DNA of 64,000 nt, from assembly GCF_018866325.1 (NCBI RefSeq), contig NZ_CP076457.1, positions 5,615,001 to 5,679,000 of the forward strand, written 5' to 3'. The position numbers and the translations under genes are program-made. This document shows positions 51,513 through 60,793 of this stretch, in pieces. The DNA comes from Streptomyces sp. YPW6. Its GTDB lineage: Bacteria; Actinomycetota; Actinomycetes; Streptomycetales; Streptomycetaceae. The notes under the pieces were generated by a model. That model was not told the DNA's origin. It saw only the letters and a program-made list of their open reading frames with translations, and ran no database searches. Within the stretch, counting starts at the first letter, position 1. Each line of letters opens with the position of its first letter.

Positions 51513-51650
51513 GACGATCTTCCGGCGACGCCCGGTCAAAAGCCTGTTTTGGCCGGGAACCGGTCACTAGGATCCAATCGTTGATCCGATACCAACGAAC
51601 GACGGGGACGCTGGTGTCTGCCGGCCCCTGAGACAACTACTGGAGGACTC

Positions 51651-52226
51651 GTGGGAGTCAGCCTCAGCAAGGGCGGCAACGTCTCGCTGACCAAGGCAGC
51701 GCCCAACCTGACCGCGGTCATCGTCGGTCTGGGCTGGGACGCCCGCACGACCACCGGGGGTGACTTCGACCTCGACGCCAGCGCCCTGCTGACGAACGCC
51801 GAGGGCAAGGTCGCCGCCGACGGCAATTTCGTCTTCTTCAACAACCTGAAGAGCCCCGACGGCTCCGTCGAGCACACCGGTGACAACACCACCGGTGAGG
51901 GCGAGGGCGACGACGAGGTCATCAAGGTCAACCTCGCCGGTGTCCCGGCCGACGTCGACAAGATCGTCTTCCCGGTCTCGATCTACGAGGCCGAGACCCG
52001 TCAGCAGAGCTTCGGCCAGGTCCGCAACGCGTACATCCGCGTGGTCAACCAGGCCGACAACACCGAGCTCGCCCGCTACGACCTGAGCGAGGACGCCTCG
52101 ACGGAGACCGCGATGGTCTTCGGCGAGCTCTACCGCAACGGAGCCGAGTGGAAGTTCCGCGCCATCGGCCAGGGGTACGCCTCCGGCCTGCGCGGCATCG
52201 CCCAGGACTTCGGCGTCAACGTCTGA
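51651..52226 (+). CDS. terD: TerD-family stress protein (first copy)
   Basis: 191 aa, GTG start, GGAGG 6 nt upstream. Complete TerD domain: MGVSLSKGGNVSLTKAAPNLTAVIVGLGWDAR, FDLDASALLTNAEGKV, DNTTGEGEGDDEVIKVNL, VSIYEAETRQQSFGQVRNAYIRVVN, RYDLSEDASTETAMVFGELYR, GQGYASGLRGIAQDFGVNV. The acidic loops bind Ca2+ in studied members. In Streptomyces, TerD proteins affect Ca-linked stress responses and development. It has its own terminator, so it can be expressed apart from the second copy. Confidence 0.96.
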   Translation: MGVSLSKGGNVSLTKAAPNLTAVIVGLGWDARTTTGGDFDLDASALLTNAEGKVAADGNFVFFNNLKSPDGSVEHTGDNTTGEGEGDDEVIKVNLAGVPADVDKIVFPVSIYEAETRQQSFGQVRNAYIRVVNQADNTELARYDLSEDASTETAMVFGELYRNGAEWKFRAIGQGYASGLRGIAQDFGVNV

Positions 52227-52280
52227 CGTTCGGGCGCCAGGGGAGCGTCCGGCCGGTCCTGATCTGGCGGACGCCCCCGA

Positions 52281-52335
52281 CCGGGCGCTTTCGACGCCCG
52301 ACCCCGGGCGTCGAAAGCGCCCGGCAGCGTTTTTC
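52281..52335 (+). terminator. Very strong hairpin between the two terD genes
   Basis: CCGGGCGCTTTCGACGCCCG (52281-52300) pairs with a perfect 20-bp complement (52305-52324) around a 4-nt loop and is followed by GTTTTT. Classic intrinsic terminator. Confidence 0.92.
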
Positions 52336-52355
52336 ACGACTCGGGGAGGACACAC

Positions 52356-52931
52356 ATGGGCGTCACGCTCGCCAAGGGAGGCAATGTCTCCCTCTCCAAG
52401 GTCGCACCCAACCTCACCCAGGTGCTGGTCGGGCTCGGCTGGGACGCACGCTCCACCACGGGCGCCGCTTTCGACCTCGACGCCAGCGCCCTGCTGTGCC
52501 AGTCGGGCCGGGTGCTCGGTGACGAGTGGTTCGTCTTCTACAACAACCTCACCAGCCCGGACGGCTCCGTCGAGCACACCGGCGACAACCTCACCGGCGA
52601 GGGCGACGGCGACGACGAGTCCGTCATCGTCCGCCTCGACCAGGTCCCCGCCCACTGCGACAAGATCGTCTTTCCGGTCTCGATCCATGACGCGGACAGC
52701 CGGAACCAGGCGTTCGGCCAGGTCAGCAACGCCTTCATCCGCGTGGTCAACCAGGCCGACGGCCAGGAGCTGGCCCGGTACGACCTCAGCGAGGACGCCT
52801 CGACGGAGACCGCGATGATCTTCGGAGAGCTCTACCGGTACAACGGCGAGTGGAAATTCCGTGCAGTCGGTCAGGGGTACGCGTCGGGCCTGCGCGGCAT
52901 CGCTCTAGACTTCGGCGTCAACGTTTCGTAA
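52356..52931 (+). CDS. terD: TerD-family stress protein (second copy)
   Basis: 191 aa, ATG start, GGGGAGGA 7 nt upstream. Same length and about 75% identical by eye to the first copy. Acidic loops FDLDASALLCQSGRV, DNLTGEGDGDDESVIVRLDQV and RYDLSEDASTETAMIFGELYR are kept. Two extra cysteines (LLCQSG and PAHCDK) distinguish it. It starts 21 bp after the terminator and is followed by the TerC-like gene. Confidence 0.96.
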   Translation: MGVTLAKGGNVSLSKVAPNLTQVLVGLGWDARSTTGAAFDLDASALLCQSGRVLGDEWFVFYNNLTSPDGSVEHTGDNLTGEGDGDDESVIVRLDQVPAHCDKIVFPVSIHDADSRNQAFGQVSNAFIRVVNQADGQELARYDLSEDASTETAMIFGELYRYNGEWKFRAVGQGYASGLRGIALDFGVNVS

Positions 52932-52998
52932 CGCCGCGCAGGGCGCGGGGGAGCCCCGACACACCGGGGGAGACCCTTAACAACACGATGGGGTACCA

Positions 52999-54150
52999 GT
53001 GCTTCTGAAAACCTTCGGCTGGTCGTTCGCGGTTACCGCGCTCGGCCTGGTCGCAGCGATTTTCTACGGGGGGTGGCAGGCTTTCGGCATCGTCGCGATC
53101 CTGTCCGTCCTGGAGATCTCGCTGTCCTTCGACAACGCGGTGATCAACGCCGGAATCCTGAAGAAGATGAATGCCTTCTGGCAGAAGATCTTCCTCACCG
53201 TCGGCATCCTCATCGCCGTCTTCGGTATGCGGCTGGTGTTCCCCGTCGTGATCGTGGCCGTGAGCGCCAAGCTCGGCCCGATCGAGGCCATCGACCTGTC
53301 CTTCAACGACCCGGACAGGTACAAGGAACTGGTGACGGACGCCCATCCGTCGATCGCCGCCTTCGGTGGCATGTTCCTGCTGATGATCTTCCTCGACTTC
53401 ATCTTCGACGAGGATCGGGACATCCACTGGCTGCGCTGGATCGAGCGGCCGCTCGCCAAGCTCGGCAAGGTCGACATGCTGTCGGTGTGCGTCGCCCTGA
53501 TCATCCTGATGATCACCGCCATGACCTTCGCGACCCAGGCCCACCAGCACGGTGGCGGACACGTCGACAAGTCGGCGACGGTCATGCTCTCCGGCATCGC
53601 CGGTCTGATCACCTACCTGATCGTGGGCGGGCTCTCCGGCTTCTTCGAGGGCAAGCTCGAAGAGGAGGAGGAGCGTGAACACGAGGCCGAGGAGGAGGCC
53701 AGGAAGAAGGGCAAGCCCGTCACCGGGGTCGCCCTGGCCGGAAAGGCCGCGTTCTTCCTCTTCCTCTACCTGGAGGTCCTGGACGCCTCGTTCTCCTTCG
53801 ACGGCGTCATCGGCGCCTTCGCCATCACCAACGAGATCGTGCTGATGGCCCTCGGCCTCGGCATCGGCGCCATGTACGTCCGTTCGCTCACCGTCTACCT
53901 GGTGCGCGAGGGAACGCTCGACGACTACGTCTACCTGGAGCACGGCGCGCACTACGCGATCGGTGCGCTCTCGGTCATCCTGCTGGTCACCATCCAGCAC
54001 GAGATCAACGAGCTCATCACCGGATCCGTCGGCGTGATCCTGATCGCCATCTCCTTCTGGTCCTCGGTCAAGCGCAACCGCGCGATGGCCGCGGAAGCCG
54101 GCGGGGGCGACGGCTCGGGCACCAAGGCGGAAGTGTCCTCCGGGGTGTGA
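52999..54150 (+). CDS. TerC-like DUF475 integral membrane protein
   Basis: 383 aa, GTG start. About nine membrane helices in two related halves, each with acidic TerC motifs: LEISLSFDNAVINA (about 38-51) and LEVLDASFSFDGVIGAFA (about 258-275). A highly charged loop (EGKLEEEEEREHEAEEEARKKGK, about 217-240) separates them. TerC proteins form membrane complexes with TerD/TerB and are linked to Mn/Ca handling and tellurite resistance. It is 67 bp after the second terD, probably cotranscribed. Confidence 0.93.
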   Translation: MLLKTFGWSFAVTALGLVAAIFYGGWQAFGIVAILSVLEISLSFDNAVINAGILKKMNAFWQKIFLTVGILIAVFGMRLVFPVVIVAVSAKLGPIEAIDLSFNDPDRYKELVTDAHPSIAAFGGMFLLMIFLDFIFDEDRDIHWLRWIERPLAKLGKVDMLSVCVALIILMITAMTFATQAHQHGGGHVDKSATVMLSGIAGLITYLIVGGLSGFFEGKLEEEEEREHEAEEEARKKGKPVTGVALAGKAAFFLFLYLEVLDASFSFDGVIGAFAITNEIVLMALGLGIGAMYVRSLTVYLVREGTLDDYVYLEHGAHYAIGALSVILLVTIQHEINELITGSVGVILIAISFWSSVKRNRAMAAEAGGGDGSGTKAEVSSGV

Positions 54151-54303
54151 CCCGGTAGGGATTGAGGAACGCTCTCTGCGGGGCGGCCCACACGGCGACG
54201 GCTCTCCGGGAACTCCCGGACCCGGCCCGGTGGCCGCCCCGCAGTGATGTCCGGGACGCGCACGGACGGCGCGTACAGGCGAGGCGAACAGGTGGGGGCA
54301 GGG

Positions 54304-55038
54304 ATGGGATTCTTCGACGGCCTGTGGCCGGGGCGTGCGGCGCAGTTCGACACGGGCAACGCGCCGTCGAGCGCGGTCCTGCTGTCCAAACGGAACGCCA
54401 CGATCTCGCTCAGCAAACAGGGCGCCCTGTCGGGCAACCTCCGGGTCAACCTCTCCTGGCGGATGCGGACCTCGGACATCGAGGGCCGGTCCCGCCAGAG
54501 CGGCATGCTGCGGCGCCCCCTCCAGCTCTTCAAACCCGAGGTGGTCCAGGCGCACACCCAGGGCGTCGTCAACGTCGACCTGGACCTCGGCTGCATGTAC
54601 GAGCTGACGGACGGCACCAAGGGGGTCGTGCAGCCGCTGGGCGGCCTGATCGGCGACCTCAACGGCCCGCCCTACGTCCGGCTCAGCGGTGACGACCGGT
54701 TCGGCGCGCCCTCGGGCGAGACGGTGTACGTCAACCTGGACCAGCGCGACAAGATCAAGCGACTGCTGTTCTTCGTCTACATCTACGACCGGACGCCGGC
54801 GTTCGACCGTACGCACGCCAAGATCACGCTCTACCCCGGCAACGGCCCGCGCATCGAGATCGAGCTGGACGAGCGCGCGCCACAGGCCCGCTCCTGCGCG
54901 GTCTTCACCGTGGAGAACGTCAAGGACGAGCTGATCGTGCGCCGCGAGGTGAAGTTCGTGTACGGATTCCAGTCCGAGCTGGACCGGCTGTACGGCTACG
55001 GCATGCAATGGGGGCGCGGCTACAAGACCCGGTCCTGA
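54304..55038 (+). CDS. TerA/TerD-superfamily protein
   Basis: 244 aa from the ATG at 54304 (MGFFDGLWPG), GGGGG 7 nt upstream; an ATG at 54244 has weaker support. Diverged TerD fold: LSKRNATISLSKQGALSGNLRVNLSWRM, VNVDLDLGCMYELTDGTKGVVQPLGGLIGDLNGPPYVRLSGDDR, VYVNLDQRDKIKRLLFFVYIYDRTPAFDRTHAKITLYP, and a conserved C-terminal VYGFQSELDRLYGYGMQWGRGYK. It is similar to TerA-like members that often accompany TerC. Convergent with the third TerD protein. Confidence 0.85.
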   Translation: MGFFDGLWPGRAAQFDTGNAPSSAVLLSKRNATISLSKQGALSGNLRVNLSWRMRTSDIEGRSRQSGMLRRPLQLFKPEVVQAHTQGVVNVDLDLGCMYELTDGTKGVVQPLGGLIGDLNGPPYVRLSGDDRFGAPSGETVYVNLDQRDKIKRLLFFVYIYDRTPAFDRTHAKITLYPGNGPRIEIELDERAPQARSCAVFTVENVKDELIVRREVKFVYGFQSELDRLYGYGMQWGRGYKTRS

Positions 55039-55063
55039 CCCGGGGCCGGTCCCGGGACCCGGA

Positions 55064-55956
55064 TCAGGACCGGACGAACTGCGGACCTTGTGGAGGCAGC
55101 GCGAAATGGGGGTCGGGAGCGTGCGCGGCCGCTGCCGCAGGCTGCGGGTAGCCGTAGGCGGCCGGGGCGGCGGCGGGCTGCGGATAGCCGTACGCCGGCT
55201 GCTGGGCCCCGGCGTCGGCGGCGGGCGCGACCGGGGGCGGGTAGCCGTAGGAGGGCTGCTGATGCTGCACCGTGGCCTGCGAGTCGGGCCCGGTGGCCGG
55301 GGCCGGGGCGGGCCCGGCGGGGCGCTCGGCGGCGGGGGCACGGAGGCCGGGAGGGGCCCCGCGCCGGCCGGGTCCTGCGCACCGTCGTCCGCCCGCTCCG
55401 CGTCCGCCGCCTCCGATTCGTCGACCGAGATGCCGAAGGCGGTGGCCAGGCCGATCAGGCCGGTGGGATAGCCCTGGCCGACCGCACGGAACTTCCAGCC
55501 CTCGCCGCGGCGGTACAGCTCGCCGCAGATGATCGCCGTCTCCTCCCCGGTCTCCGGCCGCACATCGAACACCGCCAGCGGCTCGCCCTCGGCGAACGCG
55601 GCGTCGAACAGCAGGATCCGCAGGTCCGGGACCTGCTCGAAGGCGGCCCCGTCGGAGGAGGCCGCGATGACGACCTGGTCCACCGAGGCGTCCAGCGCCC
55701 CGAGGTCCGCCTCGACCGTGTCCGTGAGCCCTTCCGGGACACTGCGCTTCGGCAGCCGCCGCACCAGACCGGAAGGGTGCCGGGGCTGGTTGTAGAAGAC
55801 GAAGTCCTCGTCGGACCGCACCCGTCCGGACGCACCGAGGAGCAGGGCGGAGGCGTCCACGTCGGGGACCCCGGTGCCCGGGGTCCAGCGCAGCACGGCC
55901 CGGACGGCCGCGGCATCGACAGGGACGTTCGAGCCCTTCAGCATCGTGTGCGTCAT
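55064..55956 (-). CDS. TerD-family protein with Pro/Tyr/Gln tail, apparent frameshift
   Basis: Starts at the ATG at 55956 (MTHTMLKGSNVPV), with CAGG about 9 nt upstream. TerD domain (about 1-190): DVDASALLLGASGRVRSDEDFVFYNQP, FGISVDES at its end. A disordered acidic/Pro part follows. The natural tail (HQQPSYGYPPPVAPAADAGAQQPAYGYPQP... ending QGPQFVRS, stop at 55064) is in a different frame from the domain, and the shift falls near the GGGGCCCC at about 55357. Uncorrected, the domain frame runs on far past 55000 with shadow sequence. One deleted base, or an assembly indel, explains it. The TYGYPQP-like tail is seen in other actinobacterial TerD proteins. Confidence 0.75.
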
Positions 55957-56177
55957 GACGGTCATCCTGCCTGCTGGGGGCCCGTGCGGACAACGCGGGG
56001 GCGGCACCGGCCGCACTCGGCGGCGGCCCGGGCCGAGCGGGACAGTACCCCGAGAGGGGGCCGGACAAGCGGCGAGTAACCGGAAATTCATGGACACGGG
56101 GAACTGTTGACACCCGTCCGTACGTACTATTACCGGCCACGCGTTGTCCGACCGGTCAGGCAGTTCGGGGGAAAATC

Positions 56178-57395
56178 ATGCGTCACTTCGGGCACATATC
56201 GCCCGCTGCCCGCAAGGGCCTGTTCCACAGGGAGCCCTGCGCCTTCACCGCGGACTCCCCCGCCGGCATGCTCTCCGTCGCCCTGGGGGCCACCCTCTAC
56301 TCCCCGGCCACCCGCCCGTCGCTCGCCGACGACGTGCTGAAGCAGGCCGCCCGCGGTGTCGTCTCCATGGTGCTCTGCTTGGAGGACTCGATCGACGACG
56401 CCGAGGTGACGGCGGCCGAAGCGAACCTGATCAGGCATTTCGCCACCCTGGCCGACCTGGACGCGGCGGCCGGTCCGGTCGCGCGCGGTTCGGGCGACAC
56501 CCAGGACCCGGCCGGCCCGGACATCCCGCTGCTCTTCATCCGCGTACGGGAACCCGACCAGATCACCGACCTGGTCCGCCGCCTCGGCGCATCGGTCCGC
56601 ATGTTGTCCGGTTTCGTACTTCCCAAATTCACCGAAGAGCGTGGCCGGAACTTCCTGGAGGCGCTCGCCGAGGCCGAGGCGGCCTGCGGCCGACGGCTCT
56701 TCGCCATGCCGGTCCTCGAATCCCCCGAACTGCTCCACCTGGAGACGCGCGCCGAGATCCTCCGCGGCATCGCCCGCGGCGTCGACAAGTACCGGGACCG
56801 CGTGCTCGCCCTGCGGCTCGGCGTCACCGACTTCTGCTCGGCCTACGGACTGCGCCGCGCACCCGACATGACGGCGTACGACGTCCACATCGTCGCCTCC
56901 GTGATCGCCGACGTCGTCAATGTGCTCGGCCGGGCCGACGGCACCGGCTTCACCATCACCGGCCCGGTCTGGGAGTACTTCCGCCGCCAGGAGCGCATGT
57001 TCAAGCCCCAGCTGCGCCGCAGCCCCTTCCTGGAGGGCCGCGCCGAGGAGCTGCGCACGGCGCTCATCGAGCACGACATGGACGGCCTGCTCCGGGAGAT
57101 CGAGCTCGACCGGGCCAACGGCCTGCTCGGCAAGACCTGCATCCACCCGTCGCACGTGGCACCCGTCCACGCGCTGTCCGTGGTCAGCCACGAGGAGTTC
57201 ACCGACGCCCAGGACATTCTGGGCCCCGGGCGCGGGGGCGGCGGGGTGCTGCGCTCGGCCTACACGAACAAGATGAACGAAGTGAAGCCGCACCGGGCCT
57301 GGGCCGAGCGGACGCTCCAGCGGGCCGAGGTCTTCGGAGTGGCACGGGAAGACGTCGGCTTCGTGGACCTGCTGGCCGCCGGCCTGGCGAACTGA
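56178..57395 (+). CDS. HpcH/HpaI-type (CitE-like) lyase of Ter cluster
   Basis: 405 aa, GGGGGAAAATC before the ATG. TIM-barrel aldolase related to citrate lyase beta: MVLCLEDSIDDAEV, LLFIRVREPDQI, FVLPKFTEERGRNF, AMPVLESPELL, LRLGVTDFCSAYGLRR and GKTCIHPSHVAPVHALSV, with acidic metal ligands. It makes or breaks a C-C bond on a CoA or carbonyl substrate. Its position 11 bp before the double-PRTase gene matches the Ter-linked metabolic operons described by comparative genomics. The substrate is unknown. Confidence 0.9.
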   Translation: MRHFGHISPAARKGLFHREPCAFTADSPAGMLSVALGATLYSPATRPSLADDVLKQAARGVVSMVLCLEDSIDDAEVTAAEANLIRHFATLADLDAAAGPVARGSGDTQDPAGPDIPLLFIRVREPDQITDLVRRLGASVRMLSGFVLPKFTEERGRNFLEALAEAEAACGRRLFAMPVLESPELLHLETRAEILRGIARGVDKYRDRVLALRLGVTDFCSAYGLRRAPDMTAYDVHIVASVIADVVNVLGRADGTGFTITGPVWEYFRRQERMFKPQLRRSPFLEGRAEELRTALIEHDMDGLLREIELDRANGLLGKTCIHPSHVAPVHALSVVSHEEFTDAQDILGPGRGGGGVLRSAYTNKMNEVKPHRAWAERTLQRAEVFGVAREDVGFVDLLAAGLAN

Positions 57396-57405
57396 GCGCG
57401 CATCG

Positions 57406-59934
57406 ATGAGCGGGCGCGCGGCGAGAGAAGAGGACGTGGACGTGGTGTGGTCCGGCGACTGGGTGGCCGAGCGGCTCGGAGTCGCCCTCGAAGGCGACGG
57501 AGACCTGCGGGAGCTGCTGGGCCTGGCCCTGCGCCGCAACCCCAAGCGGGCCCACCTGCTCGTCTCCAACGTGCTGGGCAAGCACGTGCCCCAGCGGCCC
57601 TCCGTGGTGTACGGGGCGGGGTACGAGCTCGGTGAGCGGGTCCGGGCACTGCTCGGTGACCAGGAGGCCCGCCGCGCGGTGGTCCTCGGCTACGCGGAGA
57701 CGGCCACCGGTCTCGGCCACGCCGTCGCGGACGGCCTGCGGGACGCCCCGTACCTGCACTCCACCCGGCGCCCGGTGCCGGGAGCCGTGCGGGCGGGAGG
57801 CTTCGAGGAGGCCCACTCGCACGCCACCTCGCACCTGCTGCTGCCGGAGGACCCCCGGCTGCTGGCCCCGGGAGCGGGGGCATCCGCGCTGGTCCTGGTC
57901 GACGACGAGTTCTCCACCGGCAACACCGTCCTCAACACCGTCCGCGCCCTGCACGAGCTGCACCCGCGCGACCGGTACGTCATCGTCGCGCTGGTCGACA
58001 TGCGTTCCCCGGCCGACCGCGACCGGCTGACCGCCTTCGCCGCCGAGATCGGCGCCCATGTCGACCTGGTGACCCGCTCCACGGGCACGGTCACGCTCCC
58101 GGACGGCGTACTGGCTCGCGGCCAGGCCCTGGTCGCGGCCCAGGAAGCGCAGGGCTCCGCTTCCACGCCGCCCTCCGTACCGGCTCCCGCCCCCGTCACC
58201 CGCGTCGGCCTCGGCTGGCCCGCGGGCCTTCCCGACGGCGGCCGGCACGGCTTCACCCCCGCTCACCGGACGGCGCTCGAAGCCGCGCTCCCGGACATGG
58301 CGGAGCGGATCGCGGGCGCGCTGGACGCCGGTGCCCGCCGGGGCCGGGTGCTCGTCCTCGGCTTCGAGGAGCTGATGTACGCGCCGCTGCGCCTGGGCAC
58401 CGCGCTGGAACAGGCACTGGGCGCGGACGCCGACGTCCGGTACTCCACCACCACCCGCTCACCCGTCCTCGCCGTCGACGACCCCGGCTACGCGATACGC
58501 ACCCGCCTCGTCTTCCCGGCCCACGACAGCCCGGCGGAAGGCCCCGGCGACCGGTACGCGTACAACGTGGCCGGCGCCGGCTTCGACGCGGTGGTCGCCG
58601 TCGTCGACTCCATCGCCGACACCCCCGAACTGCACGCCCCCGAAGGGCTGCTGGCCCGCCTGGCCGCCCACACCGGCCAGGTACTCCTCGCCGTGGTCCC
58701 CTCGTACGCCCCCACTCCCGCCCAGGAGCCCGCCGTGCTGCCCGAGCCCCTCAGAGGCCCCGACTTCTCCAGCTACGCGCCGGACGACGTCGGCTGGCTG
58801 CTCCAGGACCTCTCGGACACCGAGCTGGAGGCCCCCACCGAGGAGCGCGAGGAGGCGATCCAGAGCGGCGGCGCGCACTACGCGGAGTCGCTGCCCGTGG
58901 AGTACCAGCCGAGTGCCGAGTACCAGGCGCTGTTCTCCGCCGCCCTGGAGGCCTCCGCCGCGCGCATCGCCCGCGCGGTCGGCACCGTCACCGAGACGGT
59001 CCTCGCCGAACGCGGCCCCCGGCCCGTCCTCGTCTCGCTCGCCCGCGCCGGGACCCCGGTCGGGGTGCTGATGCGCCGCTGGGCCCGGCACCGGCACGGC
59101 CTGGACCTGCCGCACTACGCCATCTCCATCGTCCGGGGCCGCGGCATCGACGCCACCGCCCTGCGCTGGCTGGCCGCCCATCACGACCCGGCCGACGTGG
59201 TGTTCGTCGACGGCTGGACGGGCAAGGGCGCGATCACCCGCGAACTGGCCGCGGCGATCACGGAGTTCGAGGCCTCCGGCGGGCCCGGCGGCTTCGACCC
59301 GGAGATCGCCGTGCTCGCGGACCCGGGCGGCTGTGTGCGGACGTACGGCACCCGCGAGGACTTCCTCATCCCCTCGGCCTGCCTCAACTCCACGGTCTCC
59401 GGCCTCATCTCCCGTACGGTGCTCCGCGCCGACCTGGTCGGCCCCGACGACTTCCACGGCGGGAAGTTCTACCGGGAGCTGGCCGGAGCCGACGTCTCCA
59501 ACCGCTTCCTCGACACGATCGCCGCCCGCTTCGACGAGGTGGCGGGCCAGGTCGAGGCCGAGGCCGAGGAACTGCTCGCCGCCGACCGCGCCCCGACCTG
59601 GGAGGGCTGGGCTGCCGTCGAGCGGATCAGCGAGGAGTACGGCATCCACGACGTCAACCTGGTCAAGCCCGGCGTCGGCGAGACCACCCGGGTGCTGCTC
59701 CGCCGGGTCCCCTGGAAGATCCTCGCCCGGCGCGGCGCGGGCACCGACCTGGAGCACATCCGGCTGCTGGCCGAACAGCGCGGCGTCCCCGTCGAGGAGG
59801 TCGACGACCTCCCGTACAGCTGTGTCGGGCTGATCCATCCCCGGTACACGCGCGGCGCGACGGGCGCGGACGGCAGGGCGGTGGCGGCCGGCAGCGCACC
59901 GGTGGCCGCCGGCGAGGCGGTGCAGGGCGCGTGA
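57406..59934 (+). CDS. PRTase_2-TRSP-StiP (PRTase_1) fusion protein of Ter cluster
   Basis: 842 aa; a GTG at 57442 with GAAGAGG 8 nt upstream is an alternative start. Three parts: PRTase_2 domain (about 15-245) with PRPP loop ALVLVDDEFSTGNTVLNTV (near 163-180) and HATSHLLLP; TRSP domain (about 285-450) with RVLVLGFEELMYAPLRLGTALEQALG; and a StiP/PRTase_1-like domain (about 490-830) with VLVSLARAGTPVGVLMRRW, HYAISIVRGRGID and a second PRPP loop VVFVDGWTGKGAITREL (near 600). Two complete phosphoribosyl-binding sites in one chain suggest two steps in making a nucleoside-like compound. In many genomes these are separate genes. The end overlaps the HAD gene by 4 bp. Confidence 0.88.
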   Translation: MSGRAAREEDVDVVWSGDWVAERLGVALEGDGDLRELLGLALRRNPKRAHLLVSNVLGKHVPQRPSVVYGAGYELGERVRALLGDQEARRAVVLGYAETATGLGHAVADGLRDAPYLHSTRRPVPGAVRAGGFEEAHSHATSHLLLPEDPRLLAPGAGASALVLVDDEFSTGNTVLNTVRALHELHPRDRYVIVALVDMRSPADRDRLTAFAAEIGAHVDLVTRSTGTVTLPDGVLARGQALVAAQEAQGSASTPPSVPAPAPVTRVGLGWPAGLPDGGRHGFTPAHRTALEAALPDMAERIAGALDAGARRGRVLVLGFEELMYAPLRLGTALEQALGADADVRYSTTTRSPVLAVDDPGYAIRTRLVFPAHDSPAEGPGDRYAYNVAGAGFDAVVAVVDSIADTPELHAPEGLLARLAAHTGQVLLAVVPSYAPTPAQEPAVLPEPLRGPDFSSYAPDDVGWLLQDLSDTELEAPTEEREEAIQSGGAHYAESLPVEYQPSAEYQALFSAALEASAARIARAVGTVTETVLAERGPRPVLVSLARAGTPVGVLMRRWARHRHGLDLPHYAISIVRGRGIDATALRWLAAHHDPADVVFVDGWTGKGAITRELAAAITEFEASGGPGGFDPEIAVLADPGGCVRTYGTREDFLIPSACLNSTVSGLISRTVLRADLVGPDDFHGGKFYRELAGADVSNRFLDTIAARFDEVAGQVEAEAEELLAADRAPTWEGWAAVERISEEYGIHDVNLVKPGVGETTRVLLRRVPWKILARRGAGTDLEHIRLLAEQRGVPVEEVDDLPYSCVGLIHPRYTRGATGADGRAVAAGSAPVAAGEAVQGA

Positions 59935-60752
59935 GCACCACCACTCCGGCCGCCACCCTGGTGGCGAGCGACCTCGACCGTACGCTGATCTACTCGGCCG
60001 CCTCCCTCGACCTGGCCATGCCGGACGCCGAGGCCCCCCGGCTCCTGTGCGTCGAGGTGTACGGCCACCAGCCCCTCTCGTTCATGACCGAGACGGCCGC
60101 CGCACTCCTCACCGAGGTGGCGACCGCCACCGTCTTCGTGCCGACCACCACCCGCACCCGCGAGCAGTACCACCGCATCCACCTCCCCGGCCCCGCCCCC
60201 CGGTACGCGATCTGCGCCAACGGCGGCCACATCCTGGTCGACGGGGTCTCCGACCGCGACTGGCAGCGGCAGGTGGAGTCCCGGATCGCGGCCGAATGCG
60301 CGCCGCTCACCGAGATCCGCGCCCACCTCGCCACCACCGCCGACCCGGCCTGGCTGCTGAAGGAACGGGTCGCCGAGGACCTCTTCGCCTACCTCGTCGT
60401 CGAACGGGCCCAGCTGCCCGAGGAGTGGGTGAAGGAGCTGGCTGCCTGGGCCCGCCCACGCGGCTGGACGGTCTCCCTCCAGGGCCGCAAGATCTACGCG
60501 GTCCCGGCGCCGCTCACCAAGAGCGCCGCGATGCGCGAGGTGGCCCGCCGCACGGGCACCACGCGCACGCTCGCCGCCGGGGACTCCCTCCTCGACGCCG
60601 ACCTCCTGCTCGACGCCGACCTCGGCTGGCGCCCCGGCCACGGCGAACTGGCCGACGAGGGCTGGCGGGCCCCGCACGTGGTGGCTCTGGAGGAGCGGGG
60701 CGGGGCGGCGGGGGAGGAGATCCTGCGCCGCTTCCTGGCGGCCGCCGGGTGA
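59931..60752 (+). CDS. HAD-superfamily phosphatase of Ter cluster
   Basis: 273 aa, GTG start overlapping the previous stop (GTGA). HAD motifs: I ASDLDRTLIY (nucleophile Asp14 and Asp16), II in FVPTTTRTREQY, III Lys in APLTKSAAMREV, IV LAAGDSLLDADLLLDAD. A Cof-like cap domain fits the middle. It would remove phosphate from the product of the preceding PRTase steps. Third gene of the CitE-PRTase-HAD operon. Confidence 0.9.
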   Translation: MSTTTPAATLVASDLDRTLIYSAASLDLAMPDAEAPRLLCVEVYGHQPLSFMTETAAALLTEVATATVFVPTTTRTREQYHRIHLPGPAPRYAICANGGHILVDGVSDRDWQRQVESRIAAECAPLTEIRAHLATTADPAWLLKERVAEDLFAYLVVERAQLPEEWVKELAAWARPRGWTVSLQGRKIYAVPAPLTKSAAMREVARRTGTTRTLAAGDSLLDADLLLDADLGWRPGHGELADEGWRAPHVVALEERGGAAGEEILRRFLAAAG

Positions 60753-60793
60753 GTTCCCCTGCGCGCGGGCGCCCGTTGCGTGAGGCTGGAGGC

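Noticed and set aside
51513..51650. tRNA or small RNA between the peroxiredoxin and terD genes
   Set aside because: No cloverleaf can be drawn; only a promoter-like stretch and the ribosome site of terD are seen.
52918..56097. 1059-aa minus-strand frame
   Set aside because: Only its first about 250 residues are the TerD domain; the rest is the shadow of the TerA-like and TerC genes after the frameshift.
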